From: Mycobacteroides chelonae
GTDB taxonomy: Bacteria > Actinomycetota > Actinomycetes > Mycobacteriales > Mycobacteriaceae
Assembly (NCBI RefSeq): GCF_016767715.1
Contig: NZ_CP050145.1
Coordinates: 4,526,001 to 4,590,000 of the forward strand
DNA: 64,000 nucleotides
Direction: 5' to 3'
Under the pieces are notes generated by a model. It ran no database searches, was not told where the DNA came from, and saw only the letters and a list, made by a program, of their open reading frames with translations. Within the stretch, counting starts at the first letter, position 1, and each line of letters begins with the position of its first letter. The position numbers and the translations under genes were made by a program. This document shows positions 27,209 through 35,416 of the stretch, piece by piece.

Positions 27209-28669
27209 ATGCATCCAGGCGCAGTGTCTACCCCCCTGTCCACCGAAAGCGCGGTGGTCGCCGCCGCGCTCTCCCAGCAGTTCCGCCACGGTCCTGCCTT
27301 CCCCGTCGTGGACCCCTCGACCGAAGAGGTGCTGGCCGACGTCGCCAACATGGACGGCCGCGCCGCACTCACCGCGTTGAGTAATGCGGTTGCCGTCCAA
27401 CGCTCCTGGGCCTCGACCTCGCCGCAGCAGCGCGCCGACATACTGATGCGTGCCTACACGCTGATGATCGAGAGCACCGAAGACCTGGCCCTGCTCATGA
27501 CCCTGGAGATGGGCAAGCCCCTCACCGAGTCACGCGGCGAGGTCACCTACGCGGCAGAGTTTTTCCGTTGGTTTGCCGGCGAAGCGGTACGCCAGGACGG
27601 AGGCGTGATGCTGGCACCCGACGGCGGATCACGGTTGATCGTGACCCACCGCCCGGTGGGCCCCTGCCTGCTGATCACGCCGTGGAACTTCCCGCTGGCC
27701 ATGGGCACCCGAAAGATCGGCCCCGCATTGGCCGCGGGCTGCACCTGTCTGGTCAAACCGGCCGAACAGACGCCACTGTCGATGCTCGCCCTACTCGGCA
27801 TCCTGCGCGAAGCCGGAGTTCCCGACGGGGTGGTATCGGTGATCACCACCGCCGACCCCGGACCGACCATGGCGCCCCTGCTTGCCGACCCCCGAGTGCG
27901 CAAGCTTTCCTTCACCGGATCCACCGAGGTGGGCCGCTACCTGCTCACGCAGTGCGCACCTACCGTCAAACGCACCTCGATGGAGTTGGGCGGAAACGCA
28001 CCGTTCATCGTGTTCGACGACGCCGACCCCGAAGAGGCCGCCGCCGGCGCCCTGATCGCCAAGATGCGCAACATCGGCCAGGCCTGCACCGCTGCCAACA
28101 GGATTTACGTGCAGCGCGGTGTCGCCGGAGCGTTCACCGAGGCGCTCACCGCAAAGCTCGGGGCGCTGCATATGGGACGCGGCACCCAACCCGGTGTCGA
28201 TGTCGGCCCGCTGATCGACCCAGACGCGGTGGCCAAGGCCGACCGGCTGGTCACGGACGCCCGGAAGCGCGGTGCCACAGTGCGATTGGGCGGCGAGATT
28301 CCTGACGGTGCCGGATACTTCTACCCTCCATCCCTGCTGACCGACGTGCCCGATGACAGCGACATGATGCGGACCGAAATCTTTGCCCCGGTGGCCGCCA
28401 TAGCGAGCTTCGACACTGAGGAAGAAGTCATCGCCCGCGCCAATGATTCCGAATTCGGTTTGGTGGCATACCTGTACACCAATGATGCCCGACGCGGATG
28501 GCGGGTTTCCGAGCAATTGGAGACCGGCATGGTGGGGCTGAACCGGCCCGTCGTGTCCACCCCCGCCGCCCCCTTCGGCGGCGTCAAACAATCCGGGATC
28601 GGACGGGAAGGGGGCTTCGCGGGAATCGAGGAGTTCCTGGAGACCAAGTACATCGGCGCGGCCGTATGA
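27209..28669 (+). CDS. Succinate-semialdehyde-type aldehyde dehydrogenase
   Basis: NAD(P)-dependent aldehyde dehydrogenase of 486 aa resembling GabD. The cofactor-site block is ITPWNFPLAMGTRKIGPALA (near 160). The catalytic Glu is in MELGGNAPFIVFDDAD and the catalytic Cys in NIGQACTAANRIYV (near 295). It is divergent from the GABA-type aminotransferase, so the pair would convert an omega-amino acid through a semialdehyde to a dicarboxylate. It overlaps the next gene by four bases (ATGA). Confidence 0.9.
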   Translation: MHPGAVSTPLSTESAVVAAALSQQFRHGPAFPVVDPSTEEVLADVANMDGRAALTALSNAVAVQRSWASTSPQQRADILMRAYTLMIESTEDLALLMTLEMGKPLTESRGEVTYAAEFFRWFAGEAVRQDGGVMLAPDGGSRLIVTHRPVGPCLLITPWNFPLAMGTRKIGPALAAGCTCLVKPAEQTPLSMLALLGILREAGVPDGVVSVITTADPGPTMAPLLADPRVRKLSFTGSTEVGRYLLTQCAPTVKRTSMELGGNAPFIVFDDADPEEAAAGALIAKMRNIGQACTAANRIYVQRGVAGAFTEALTAKLGALHMGRGTQPGVDVGPLIDPDAVAKADRLVTDARKRGATVRLGGEIPDGAGYFYPPSLLTDVPDDSDMMRTEIFAPVAAIASFDTEEEVIARANDSEFGLVAYLYTNDARRGWRVSEQLETGMVGLNRPVVSTPAAPFGGVKQSGIGREGGFAGIEEFLETKYIGAAV

Positions 28670-29718
28670 ACGCCCGGATGAATGTGGCGACCATTCCGGG
28701 TGACGGGATCGGCGTCGACGTGACCAGGGAGGCCGTCAAGGTGATGGACGCCGCCACCGGCGGCCGCATCGAATGGACCGAATTCGACTATTCCTGCCAG
28801 AGATACGCCAACACTGGCGCCATGATGCCCGCCGAAGCACCCGCGACGCTGGCCGGATTCGACGCTATTCTGCTTGGCGCCGTGGGGTATCCGGGCGTGC
28901 CCGATGACGTCTCGCTATGGGGACTGCTCATCCCGCTGCGGCGCGCCTTCAACCAGTACGTGAACCTGCGACCCGTACGTCTGCTGCCCGGTATCGCCTC
29001 GCCCCTGGCCGGAGTATCTGCCGATGCCCTCTCGATGGTCATCGTGCGCGAGAACACCGAGGGCGAATACTCGCCGATCGGCGGCATTCACAACCGCGGC
29101 AATCAGAACGAATTCGCGCTTCAGGAATCGGTTTTCACGCGCATCGGGTGCGAGCGCATCATCCGGTACGCATTCGAGCTGGCCGCGTCTGCCGGATTCC
29201 GCGTCTGCTCGGCCACGAAATCGAACGGCATCATTCATTCAATGCCTTACTGGGACAGCATCTTCAACATGGTGGCGGCCGAATACCCACAGGTTCCCTC
29301 CGTGTCGATGCACGTCGACGCTCTTGCCGCCCGGATGATCAGTGATCCCGGCAGCCTGGACGTCATCGTTGCCTCCAACCTCTTCGGCGACATCCTCTCC
29401 GACTTGGCGGCGGCGGTTACCGGAGGCCTGGGATTGGCGGCATCCGGAAACATCAACCCGGAACGAACCGCCATCTCCATGTTCGAATCGGTGCACGGTT
29501 CGGCACCCGACATAGCCGGCCAGGGCATCGCCAACCCCATCGCACAGATACTGGCCGGCGCCATGCTTCTGGACCATCTGAACGAGCCTGACGCGGCCAA
29601 CAAGATTCGCCTCGCCGTCGACCAGGTACTGGAAGAAGGTCGCGTTCGCACGCCCGATCTCGGAGGTAGCGACACCACCGAGCAGCTCGGCACAGCAATC
29701 GCCGAAACTGCTCGGTGA
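28666..29718 (+). CDS. Tartrate / D-malate dehydrogenase family enzyme
   Basis: Mn-dependent beta-hydroxyacid oxidative decarboxylase of 350 aa, in the isopropylmalate/isocitrate dehydrogenase superfamily. The sequence VRENTEGEYSPIGG (near 125) and NLFGDILSDLAA (near 238) are typical of tartrate/D-malate dehydrogenases. The absence of a full leuBCD context argues against LeuB. It is coupled to the aldehyde dehydrogenase by ATGA overlap and is the last gene of the right arm. It probably feeds a hydroxy-dicarboxylate into central metabolism as pyruvate. Confidence 0.87.
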   Translation: MNARMNVATIPGDGIGVDVTREAVKVMDAATGGRIEWTEFDYSCQRYANTGAMMPAEAPATLAGFDAILLGAVGYPGVPDDVSLWGLLIPLRRAFNQYVNLRPVRLLPGIASPLAGVSADALSMVIVRENTEGEYSPIGGIHNRGNQNEFALQESVFTRIGCERIIRYAFELAASAGFRVCSATKSNGIIHSMPYWDSIFNMVAAEYPQVPSVSMHVDALAARMISDPGSLDVIVASNLFGDILSDLAAAVTGGLGLAASGNINPERTAISMFESVHGSAPDIAGQGIANPIAQILAGAMLLDHLNEPDAANKIRLAVDQVLEEGRVRTPDLGGSDTTEQLGTAIAETAR

Positions 29719-29740
29719 TCTTGAATTAACTGACGACATC

Positions 29741-29756
29741 AGTGACTTGTGTCACT
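29741..29756. promoter_or_regulatory. CRP-like site upstream of the sdh1 operon
   Basis: AGTGACTTGTGTCACT is a dyad containing GTGA-N6-TCAC, the core of CRP/Rv3676 sites (TGTGA-N6-TCACA). It lies about 75 bp before the first gene of the sdh1 operon, in its only sizeable upstream gap. Confidence 0.55.
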
Positions 29757-29828
29757 TTCCGTTCGGCTGTCCTGGCAAGATGGTTGTCGTAGCCTGTGAT
29801 CCACGACACCTTCAGCCCAAGGAGTCCG

Positions 29829-30101
29829 ATGTCGACGAAGACGGAGCTCACCGAGCTCAACCAAGCACTTGGCAGCCTGCGCCGCTGTGTCCACTCTCTG
29901 CAGTCTCGTTATGGCGACCTGCCGGCCGTGCGCCGCATCGTCAATGACGTAGAGCGGCTGGATATCGACGCCGCCGATCTGGATCTCTCACCTCATGAGC
30001 ACCGGCTCGCGAGCAACGAGAAGATCCAAATCCCCGACACCGAGTACGACCGGGAGTTCTGGGGCGATATCGACGACGAAGGAGTTGGTGGCTACAGATG
30101 A
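29829..30101 (+). CDS. Small conserved protein leading the sdh1 operon (Rv0250c-like)
   Basis: A 90-aa acidic soluble protein with a helical N-terminal half (ELTELNQALGSLRRCVHSLQ) and an acidic tail rich in Asp and Glu (DREFWGDIDDEG). AAGGAG lies before the ATG at 29829. Its end overlaps sdhC by four bases. A protein of similar size, Rv0250c, precedes the Sdh1 genes in M. tuberculosis. Function unknown; the constant linkage suggests a role in Sdh1 assembly or regulation. Confidence 0.82.
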   Translation: MSTKTELTELNQALGSLRRCVHSLQSRYGDLPAVRRIVNDVERLDIDAADLDLSPHEHRLASNEKIQIPDTEYDREFWGDIDDEGVGGYR

Positions 30102-30907
30102 GTCAAGCCACCGGGGTCTTCTCGCCTTCGCGTGCCCAGATTCAGCAGCGCACGCTACGCACTGACAAGTGGTGGCTCGCACCATTACTCACCAACCTCG
30201 GGCTGGCGACATTCGTCATCTACGCCACTGTGCGCGCTTTCTGGGGCAGCGCGTACTGGGTGCCGCAGTATCACTATCTGACGCCGTTCTATTCACCATG
30301 CGTCAGCACTGCCTGCGCCCCCGGGGCCAGCCATTTCGGGCATTGGGTGGGTGATCTGCCCTGGTTCATTCCCATGGCCTTCATCTCGCTGCCGTTCCTG
30401 CTCGCCTTCCGGCTGACCTGCTATTACTACCGCAAGGCCTACTACCGCTCGGTCTGGCAGTCGCCGACCGCCTGCGCGGTGGCCGAGCCGCACGCGAAGT
30501 ATTCCGGCGAGACCAAGCTGCCGCTGATCATGCAGAACATTCACCGGTACTTCTTCTACGCCGCGGCGATCATCTCGCTCGTCAACACCTATGACGCCAT
30601 CGTCGCCTTCCACTCGGAAAAGACCGGCGGTTTCGGATTCGGCTTGGGCAACGTGATCTTGGTGACCAACGTGGTTCTGCTGTGGGTGTACACGCTCTCC
30701 TGCCACTCCTGCCGGCATGTCACCGGCGGGCGGCTCAAGCACTTCTCCAAACACCCTGTCCGGTATTGGATATGGACACAGGTCAGCAAGCTCAACACCA
30801 GGCACATGCTGTTCGCCTGGATCACGCTGGGCACGCTGATACTCACCGACCTGTACGTCATGCTGGTGGCCAGCGGCACCATCTCCGACATGAGATTTGT
30901 TGGTTGA
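30098..30907 (+). CDS. sdhC: Succinate dehydrogenase 1 membrane anchor (SdhC)
   Basis: A 269-aa membrane subunit with five predicted helices (near 28-48, 90-110, 147-167, 185-205 and 240-260). It has several membrane-side histidines (QNIHRYFF, CHSCRHVTGG, NTRHMLF) suited to heme or quinone-site roles. It anchors SdhA and SdhB of the mycobacterial Sdh1 (Rv0249c counterpart). No separate sdhD follows; the single anchor is usual for this type. Start ATG 30098 is coupled to the small gene before it. Confidence 0.88.
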   Translation: MSQATGVFSPSRAQIQQRTLRTDKWWLAPLLTNLGLATFVIYATVRAFWGSAYWVPQYHYLTPFYSPCVSTACAPGASHFGHWVGDLPWFIPMAFISLPFLLAFRLTCYYYRKAYYRSVWQSPTACAVAEPHAKYSGETKLPLIMQNIHRYFFYAAAIISLVNTYDAIVAFHSEKTGGFGFGLGNVILVTNVVLLWVYTLSCHSCRHVTGGRLKHFSKHPVRYWIWTQVSKLNTRHMLFAWITLGTLILTDLYVMLVASGTISDMRFVG

Positions 30908-30952
30908 CAATCACATTCATACTCATCCTCGCAAACAAACTGGGGTTAATTA

Positions 30953-32866
30953 ATGGCTGAACTCGAACGGCACCAATACGACGTAGTCGTGATCGGTGCC
31001 GGTGGCGCCGGACTACGCGCCGTCATCGAGGCACGTGAACGGGGCTTTAAGGTCGCGGTCGTCTGTAAATCCCTGTTCGGCAAGGCACACACCGTGATGG
31101 CCGAAGGCGGTTGCGCCGCCTCGATGGGCAATGCCAACGACAAGGACAGCTGGCAGGTGCACTTCGGTGACACCATGCGCGGCGGCAAGTTCCTGAACAA
31201 CTGGCGGATGGCCGAGTTGCACGCCAAGGAGGCCCCGGACCGGGTCTGGGAACTGGAAACCTATGGCGCGTTGTTCGATCGCACCAAGGATGGCCGGATC
31301 AGCCAGCGCAACTTCGGCGGCCATACCTATCCGCGGCTGGCGCACGTCGGCGATCGCACCGGCCTGGAGATCATCCGCACCATGCAGCAGAAGATCGTCT
31401 CGCTACAGCAGGAAGATTTCGCCGAGACCGGTGATTACGAGGCACGTATCAAGATCTTCGCCGAGTGCACCATCACCGACCTGCTCCTGGACGGGGACCG
31501 GATCGCCGGCGGGTTCGGATACTGGCGCGAATCGGGCCGGTTCATCCTCTTCGAGGCTCCCGCAGTGGTTTTGGCCACGGGCGGCATTGGCAAGTCATTC
31601 AAGGTGTCATCGAACTCCTGGGAGTACACCGGTGACGGTCATGCCCTGGCACTGCGCGCCGGCGGCACGCTGATCAACATGGAGTTCATCCAGTTTCATC
31701 CGACCGGCATGGTCTGGCCTCCCTCGGTGAAAGGCATCCTGGTCACCGAAGGCGTGCGCGGCGACGGCGGCGTGCTCAAGAACTCCGAGGGCAAGCGATT
31801 CATGTTCGACTACATCCCCGCGGTGTTCAAGGGTCAATACGCCGAGACCGAGGAAGAAGCCGACCAGTGGCTCAAGGACAACGACTCGGCACGGCGCACC
31901 CCTGACCTGCTGCCCCGTGACGAGGTCGCCCGGGCCATCAACTCCGAAGTCAAGGCCGGCCGCGGCACCCCGCACGGCGGCGTGTACCTGGACATCGCTT
32001 CACGAATCCCCACCGAAGAGATCAAGCGGCGGCTGCCGTCGATGTACCACCAGTTCAAGGAACTCGCCGAGGTGGACATCACCAAGGACGACATGGAAGT
32101 CGGTCCGACCTGTCACTACGTGATGGGCGGCATCGAGGTCGATCCCGACAGTGGAGCCGCGACGGTGCCCGGTCTCTTCGCGGCCGGTGAATGCTCCGGC
32201 GGCATGCACGGGTCAAACCGGTTGGGCGGCAACTCCCTTTCCGACCTGCTGGTGTTCGGACGGCGCGCCGGTCTGGGAGCCGCCGACTACGTCAAGGGAC
32301 TCACCTCCCGCCCACAGATCACCGAGGCCGACGTCGACAAGGCTGCCGCCCTGGCGCTGGCGCCCTTCGGCGACCCGGCGGCCGAGGGTGCCGAAAATCC
32401 GTACACACTGCACACCGACTTGCAGCAGGCCATGAACGACCTGGTCGGCATCATCCGCAAGGAAGAGGAAGTCGAACAGGCCCTGGTCAAGCTGAATGAG
32501 CTCAAGGAGCGCTTCAAACACGTTGCCGTGGAAGGGCATCGGCAGTTCAATCCGGGCTGGCACCTGGCCATCGACATGCGCAACATGCTGCTGGTCAGTG
32601 AGTGCGTGGCCAAGGCGGCGCTGCTGCGCACCGAGAGCCGAGGCGGGCACACCCGCGATGACCATCCGGACATGGACGCCACCTGGCGCAAGACCCTGCT
32701 GGTCTGCAGCACCACCGGCGGAGATCCGGCGGTACCCGATGTACTCGTCACGCCCGAGCCGCAGATCCCCTTACGCCCAGATCTTTTGGAACTTTTCGAG
32801 ATCGGCGAGCTGGAGAAATACTTCACGCCCGAAGAACTGGCAGAGCACCCAGGAAGGAAGTCCTGA
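30953..32866 (+). CDS. sdhA: Succinate dehydrogenase 1 flavoprotein (SdhA)
   Basis: A 637-aa flavoprotein that oxidises succinate to fumarate in the respiratory chain. It shows the dinucleotide motif VVIGAGGAGLRA (near 10-21), the FAD-linking His in GKAHTVMAEGG (near 45) and the active-site region FIQFHPTGM (near 245). GECSGGMHGSNRLGGNSLSD lies near 400. Gene order (sdhC-sdhA-sdhB) and lengths match Rv0249c-Rv0247c. Confidence 0.95.
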   Translation: MAELERHQYDVVVIGAGGAGLRAVIEARERGFKVAVVCKSLFGKAHTVMAEGGCAASMGNANDKDSWQVHFGDTMRGGKFLNNWRMAELHAKEAPDRVWELETYGALFDRTKDGRISQRNFGGHTYPRLAHVGDRTGLEIIRTMQQKIVSLQQEDFAETGDYEARIKIFAECTITDLLLDGDRIAGGFGYWRESGRFILFEAPAVVLATGGIGKSFKVSSNSWEYTGDGHALALRAGGTLINMEFIQFHPTGMVWPPSVKGILVTEGVRGDGGVLKNSEGKRFMFDYIPAVFKGQYAETEEEADQWLKDNDSARRTPDLLPRDEVARAINSEVKAGRGTPHGGVYLDIASRIPTEEIKRRLPSMYHQFKELAEVDITKDDMEVGPTCHYVMGGIEVDPDSGAATVPGLFAAGECSGGMHGSNRLGGNSLSDLLVFGRRAGLGAADYVKGLTSRPQITEADVDKAAALALAPFGDPAAEGAENPYTLHTDLQQAMNDLVGIIRKEEEVEQALVKLNELKERFKHVAVEGHRQFNPGWHLAIDMRNMLLVSECVAKAALLRTESRGGHTRDDHPDMDATWRKTLLVCSTTGGDPAVPDVLVTPEPQIPLRPDLLELFEIGELEKYFTPEELAEHPGRKS

Positions 32867-32867
32867 C

Positions 32868-33614
32868 GTGAGCTATGACGCGCACCTCCAGGTCTGGCGA
32901 GGCGATGACGACGGCGGTGAGCTCATCGACTACACCGTTCCGGTGAGCGAGGGCGAGGTCGTGCTCGACATCATCCACCGCATCCAGGCCACTCAGGCCT
33001 CGGACCTGGCGGTGCGCTGGAACTGCAAGGCCGGAAAATGCGGCTCCTGCTCGGCCGAGATCAATGGCCGTCCGCGGCTCATGTGCATGACCCGGATGTC
33101 GACATTCGATGAATCCGAGACCATCACCGTGACGCCACTGCGCGCCTTCCCGGTGATTCGCGACCTGGTTACCGACGTGTCGTTCAACTACCAAAAGGCC
33201 AGAGAAGTCCAATCATTCACCCCACCGAAGGGCTTGAAACCCGGCGAGTACCGGATGCAGCAGGAAGATGTAGAGCGGTCACAGGAGTTCCGTAAGTGCA
33301 TCGAATGCTTCCTCTGCCAGAACACCTGCCACGCGGTGCGCGACCATGAGGAGAACAAGAAGGCTTTCGCCGGACCGCGCTATCTGATGCGGGTGGCCGA
33401 GCTGGAGATGCACCCACTCGATGTTGCCGATCGGCGCGAGGTGGCTCAGGAGGAACTGGGCCTGGGCTACTGCAACATCACCAAGTGCTGCACCGAGGTA
33501 TGCCCCGAAGGCATCCACATCACCGATAATGCGCTGATCCCTATGAAGGAGCGGATCGCCGATCGCAAGTACGACCCGATTGTCTGGTTGGGCAACAAGC
33601 TGTTCCGCCGCTAG
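32868..33614 (+). CDS. sdhB: Succinate dehydrogenase 1 iron-sulfur protein (SdhB)
   Basis: A 248-aa subunit carrying the three iron-sulfur centres. The [2Fe-2S] ligands are in CKAGKCGSC plus a later Cys (RLMCM), about residues 46-67. The ferredoxin part has CIECFLCQNTC (near 143) and CNITKCCTEVCPEG (near 198). It starts at GTG 32868, one base after the sdhA stop, with AGGAAGG upstream. Electrons pass from SdhA to the menaquinone site at SdhC. Confidence 0.95.
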   Translation: MSYDAHLQVWRGDDDGGELIDYTVPVSEGEVVLDIIHRIQATQASDLAVRWNCKAGKCGSCSAEINGRPRLMCMTRMSTFDESETITVTPLRAFPVIRDLVTDVSFNYQKAREVQSFTPPKGLKPGEYRMQQEDVERSQEFRKCIECFLCQNTCHAVRDHEENKKAFAGPRYLMRVAELEMHPLDVADRREVAQEELGLGYCNITKCCTEVCPEGIHITDNALIPMKERIADRKYDPIVWLGNKLFRR

Positions 33615-33638
33615 CCGGGTCTTGCACAGGAGAAGCGC

Positions 33639-34247
33639 ATGGAAACCTGGCTCGTCATCGTCATCGCCGTTGTCTGCCTGGCAGCCGTAGGTGCCGTCGC
33701 GGGCTTGATCCTGCTGGCAATTCTTGCTGCGGGCGGCATCTCGGCCGCTCGGTTCAATCTCACCCCCGTAGCCGCCGATCAGCTGCATGAGTATCTGGCT
33801 TCCGACGCCTCCTTCGCACTCTCGGTCCAGCGCGACTTCTTCTACCCTCCCGATCGCGTGTTCAAGGCCCTGCTCGACGAGCGGTTCATGAGCTGGGTCC
33901 CGTTCTCCAAGGGTGTGGACTACGCCGGTACGGCATTGCGAGAGGTGGGCACCAAGCGCGCATTCGTCAACACCTTCGGGGTGTTGGCCGAACAGATCGT
34001 CGTCAATGAACCCAACCGCACACTGGGTGTCACCATCACCGCATGTTCTGTTCCGCTGGTTCTGGATTCGGCTGCGGAGATCTTCGAAGTGGCAGATAAC
34101 GGCACCGGCGGCACCCGGCTCACCTGGCATGTGGGCGGCACTCCTAAATGGGTGGGCTGGCTCCCGCTGCGCCTGGCCGCACCACTCGTGCGTCCGGTGG
34201 CCAAGTGGCAGATCGGCAAGCTCCGCGCGATCATCGGGCGCCGCTGA
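33639..34247 (+). CDS. Membrane-anchored SRPBCC-domain protein
   Basis: A 202-aa protein with a hydrophobic N-terminal segment (residues 4-34) followed by an SRPBCC/START-like ligand-binding fold (SVQRDFFYPPDRVFKALLDERF near 63). It lies 24 bp after sdhB in the same direction and may be co-transcribed. The fold binds hydrophobic ligands; the ligand is unknown. Confidence 0.78.
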   Translation: METWLVIVIAVVCLAAVGAVAGLILLAILAAGGISAARFNLTPVAADQLHEYLASDASFALSVQRDFFYPPDRVFKALLDERFMSWVPFSKGVDYAGTALREVGTKRAFVNTFGVLAEQIVVNEPNRTLGVTITACSVPLVLDSAAEIFEVADNGTGGTRLTWHVGGTPKWVGWLPLRLAAPLVRPVAKWQIGKLRAIIGRR

Positions 34248-34321
34248 ACTCCAAGTTGTTGCGCGGGACTTTGTGACTGGTTGCCAATGCCCAATTCGGG
34301 CAACACGGGCAACATCGGAAT

Positions 34322-34477
34322 ATGGGTGACACTGTGAGCGTCGCGGATATCCGCACTGCCATCAAGGAGCTTTCGTTGCGCGCCGATCTCGCCGATCGCG
34401 AAGATCGCGCCGACGACGCGCGCGAACTCCGTGATCGCATCCGCGGATACCAAGAGGAACTCGCCAAACGCCCCTAG
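34322..34477 (+). CDS. Small charged helical protein
   Basis: A 51-aa open frame starting ATG 34322 (MGDTVSVADIRTAIKEL) and ending TAG at 34475-34477. It is rich in Asp, Arg and Glu with repeated DLADREDRADDAREL-like heptads, so a coiled-coil is likely. Codon use is GC-rich at third positions like its neighbours. A hairpin begins at its last codons. Function unknown. Confidence 0.6.
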   Translation: MGDTVSVADIRTAIKELSLRADLADREDRADDARELRDRIRGYQEELAKRP

Positions 34478-34498
34478 GCCGTATAGCGGCCGGGGCGT
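34468..34498. terminator. Hairpin after the small helical-protein gene
   Basis: ACGCCCC (34468-34474) pairs with GGGGCGT (34492-34498), with an inner GGCC/GGCC pairing. It overlaps the stop codon of the 51-aa gene. No long T-run follows, so termination strength is uncertain. Confidence 0.45.
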
Positions 34499-34514
34499 GA
34501 TGATGACGATCCTT

Positions 34515-34536
34515 TATATAGCATTGCGTCTATATA
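34515..34536. promoter_or_regulatory. ArsR-type operator TATATAG-N8-CTATATA
   Basis: Perfect 7-bp inverted repeat with an 8-bp spacer, 23 bp before the ArsR-family start and overlapping an A/T-rich promoter region. Likely autoregulatory site. Confidence 0.6.
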
Positions 34537-34558
34537 GATAGAGTGCAATACTCGACGC

Positions 34559-34855
34559 ATGGACGCTTTCGAAGCGGTGGCGGAGCCAAGCCGCCGGATT
34601 CTGCTCGATGCGCTGGCCGGCGGGGAATGGACCGCCGGAGAACTCGTCGCGACACTGCCCGGCCTGACACAGCCCACCGTCTCGCGGCATCTTCGCGTGC
34701 TGCGCGAGGCCGGCCTGGTCGATGCCCGGCCGGATGCACAACGCCGGATCTACGCGCTGCGTGCCGATGGCCTGGTCCAGATCGACCAGTGGATCGACCC
34801 ATACCGGCACTTCTGGAGCGGGCACCTGGACGCACTGGAAGGACACCTGCCCTAG
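34559..34855 (+). CDS. ArsR-family winged-helix regulator
   Basis: A 98-aa repressor with a compact winged helix-turn-helix (EPSRRILLDAL near 9, then LTQPTVSRHLRVLREAGLV near 37-55). No cysteine pair for metal sensing is present, so it is of the non-metal ArsR type often paired with SRPBCC/AHSA1 proteins, one of which lies upstream. It is convergent with an HxlR-type gene 4 bp away. Confidence 0.85.
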   Translation: MDAFEAVAEPSRRILLDALAGGEWTAGELVATLPGLTQPTVSRHLRVLREAGLVDARPDAQRRIYALRADGLVQIDQWIDPYRHFWSGHLDALEGHLP

Positions 34856-34859
34856 CGGT

Positions 34860-35327
34860 CTAACGCCCCGCCCACCTGACCTCGATGCCTTCGGCACTCA
34901 GCTGCTGACCCGGGCGCGATGTCACCTGAACATCGATTTCCCGCCCGGTCTTCTTATCGATCAATTCCAGCGGCTTGTGCCCATCCTGCAGGTACTCGTC
35001 CCCCCACTTGAGCAGGGACAGCAGTACCGGAAGCAGATCCTGGCCCATCCGGGTCAGCACGTACCCGTCCCGCTCCCGTTGACCGGGCTCGCGATAAGGC
35101 ACCTTCTCGATGACGCCCGCCGCCTCCAACTGCTTGAGTGCACGCGACACCGCCGGGGCAGATACCCCGATGCGCTCGGAAAACTCGTCGAATCGGGTTG
35201 AGCCGTAAAAGCATTCGCGGACGATCAGGAATGCGGTCTTGGTGCCCAGCAAGTCCAGGGCCTTCCCGATAGAACACGCATCGGTGTTCCAGCGGGAGCG
35301 GTCCTGTAGCAGCCGCTCGAACTCCAT
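34860..35327 (-). CDS. HxlR-family winged-helix regulator
   Basis: A 155-aa MarR/HxlR-type regulator. Cys18 in TDACSIGKALDLLG is the position used for redox or aldehyde sensing in HxlR relatives. The DNA-binding helix is IGVSAPAVSRALKQLEAAGVI (core VSAPAVSRALKQLE). ATG 35327 is preferred; a GTG six bases upstream is also in frame. It is divergent from an SDR gene, with two clear palindromes in the gap. Confidence 0.85.
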   Translation of the reverse strand: MEFERLLQDRSRWNTDACSIGKALDLLGTKTAFLIVRECFYGSTRFDEFSERIGVSAPAVSRALKQLEAAGVIEKVPYREPGQRERDGYVLTRMGQDLLPVLLSLLKWGDEYLQDGHKPLELIDKKTGREIDVQVTSRPGQQLSAEGIEVRWAGR

Positions 35328-35344
35328 GGTCACCGAGCCATTGT

Positions 35345-35407
35345 AACTAACGCTTGCGTTATTCAGCTAGTCCCGCTAGCATCCTAACTAACGCAATCGT
35401 TAGTTAG
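35345..35407. promoter_or_regulatory. Two operators between HxlR and SDR genes
   Basis: Site A: TAACTAACGC-TT-GCGTTATT (35344-35363, perfect core AACGC-TT-GCGTT). Site B: CTAACTAACG (35384-35393) - CAAT - CGTTAGTTAG (35398-35407), a perfect 10-bp inverted repeat just before the SDR ribosome site. The shared CTAACGC/GCGTTAG word marks them as sites for the same regulator. Confidence 0.7.
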
Positions 35408-35416
35408 GAGATAGGG

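Noticed and set aside
30903..30912. GTTGACAATC matching part of the GntR operator, at the end of sdhC
   Set aside because: Only one arm is kept, and it falls on the last codons and stop of sdhC, so it is probably chance.
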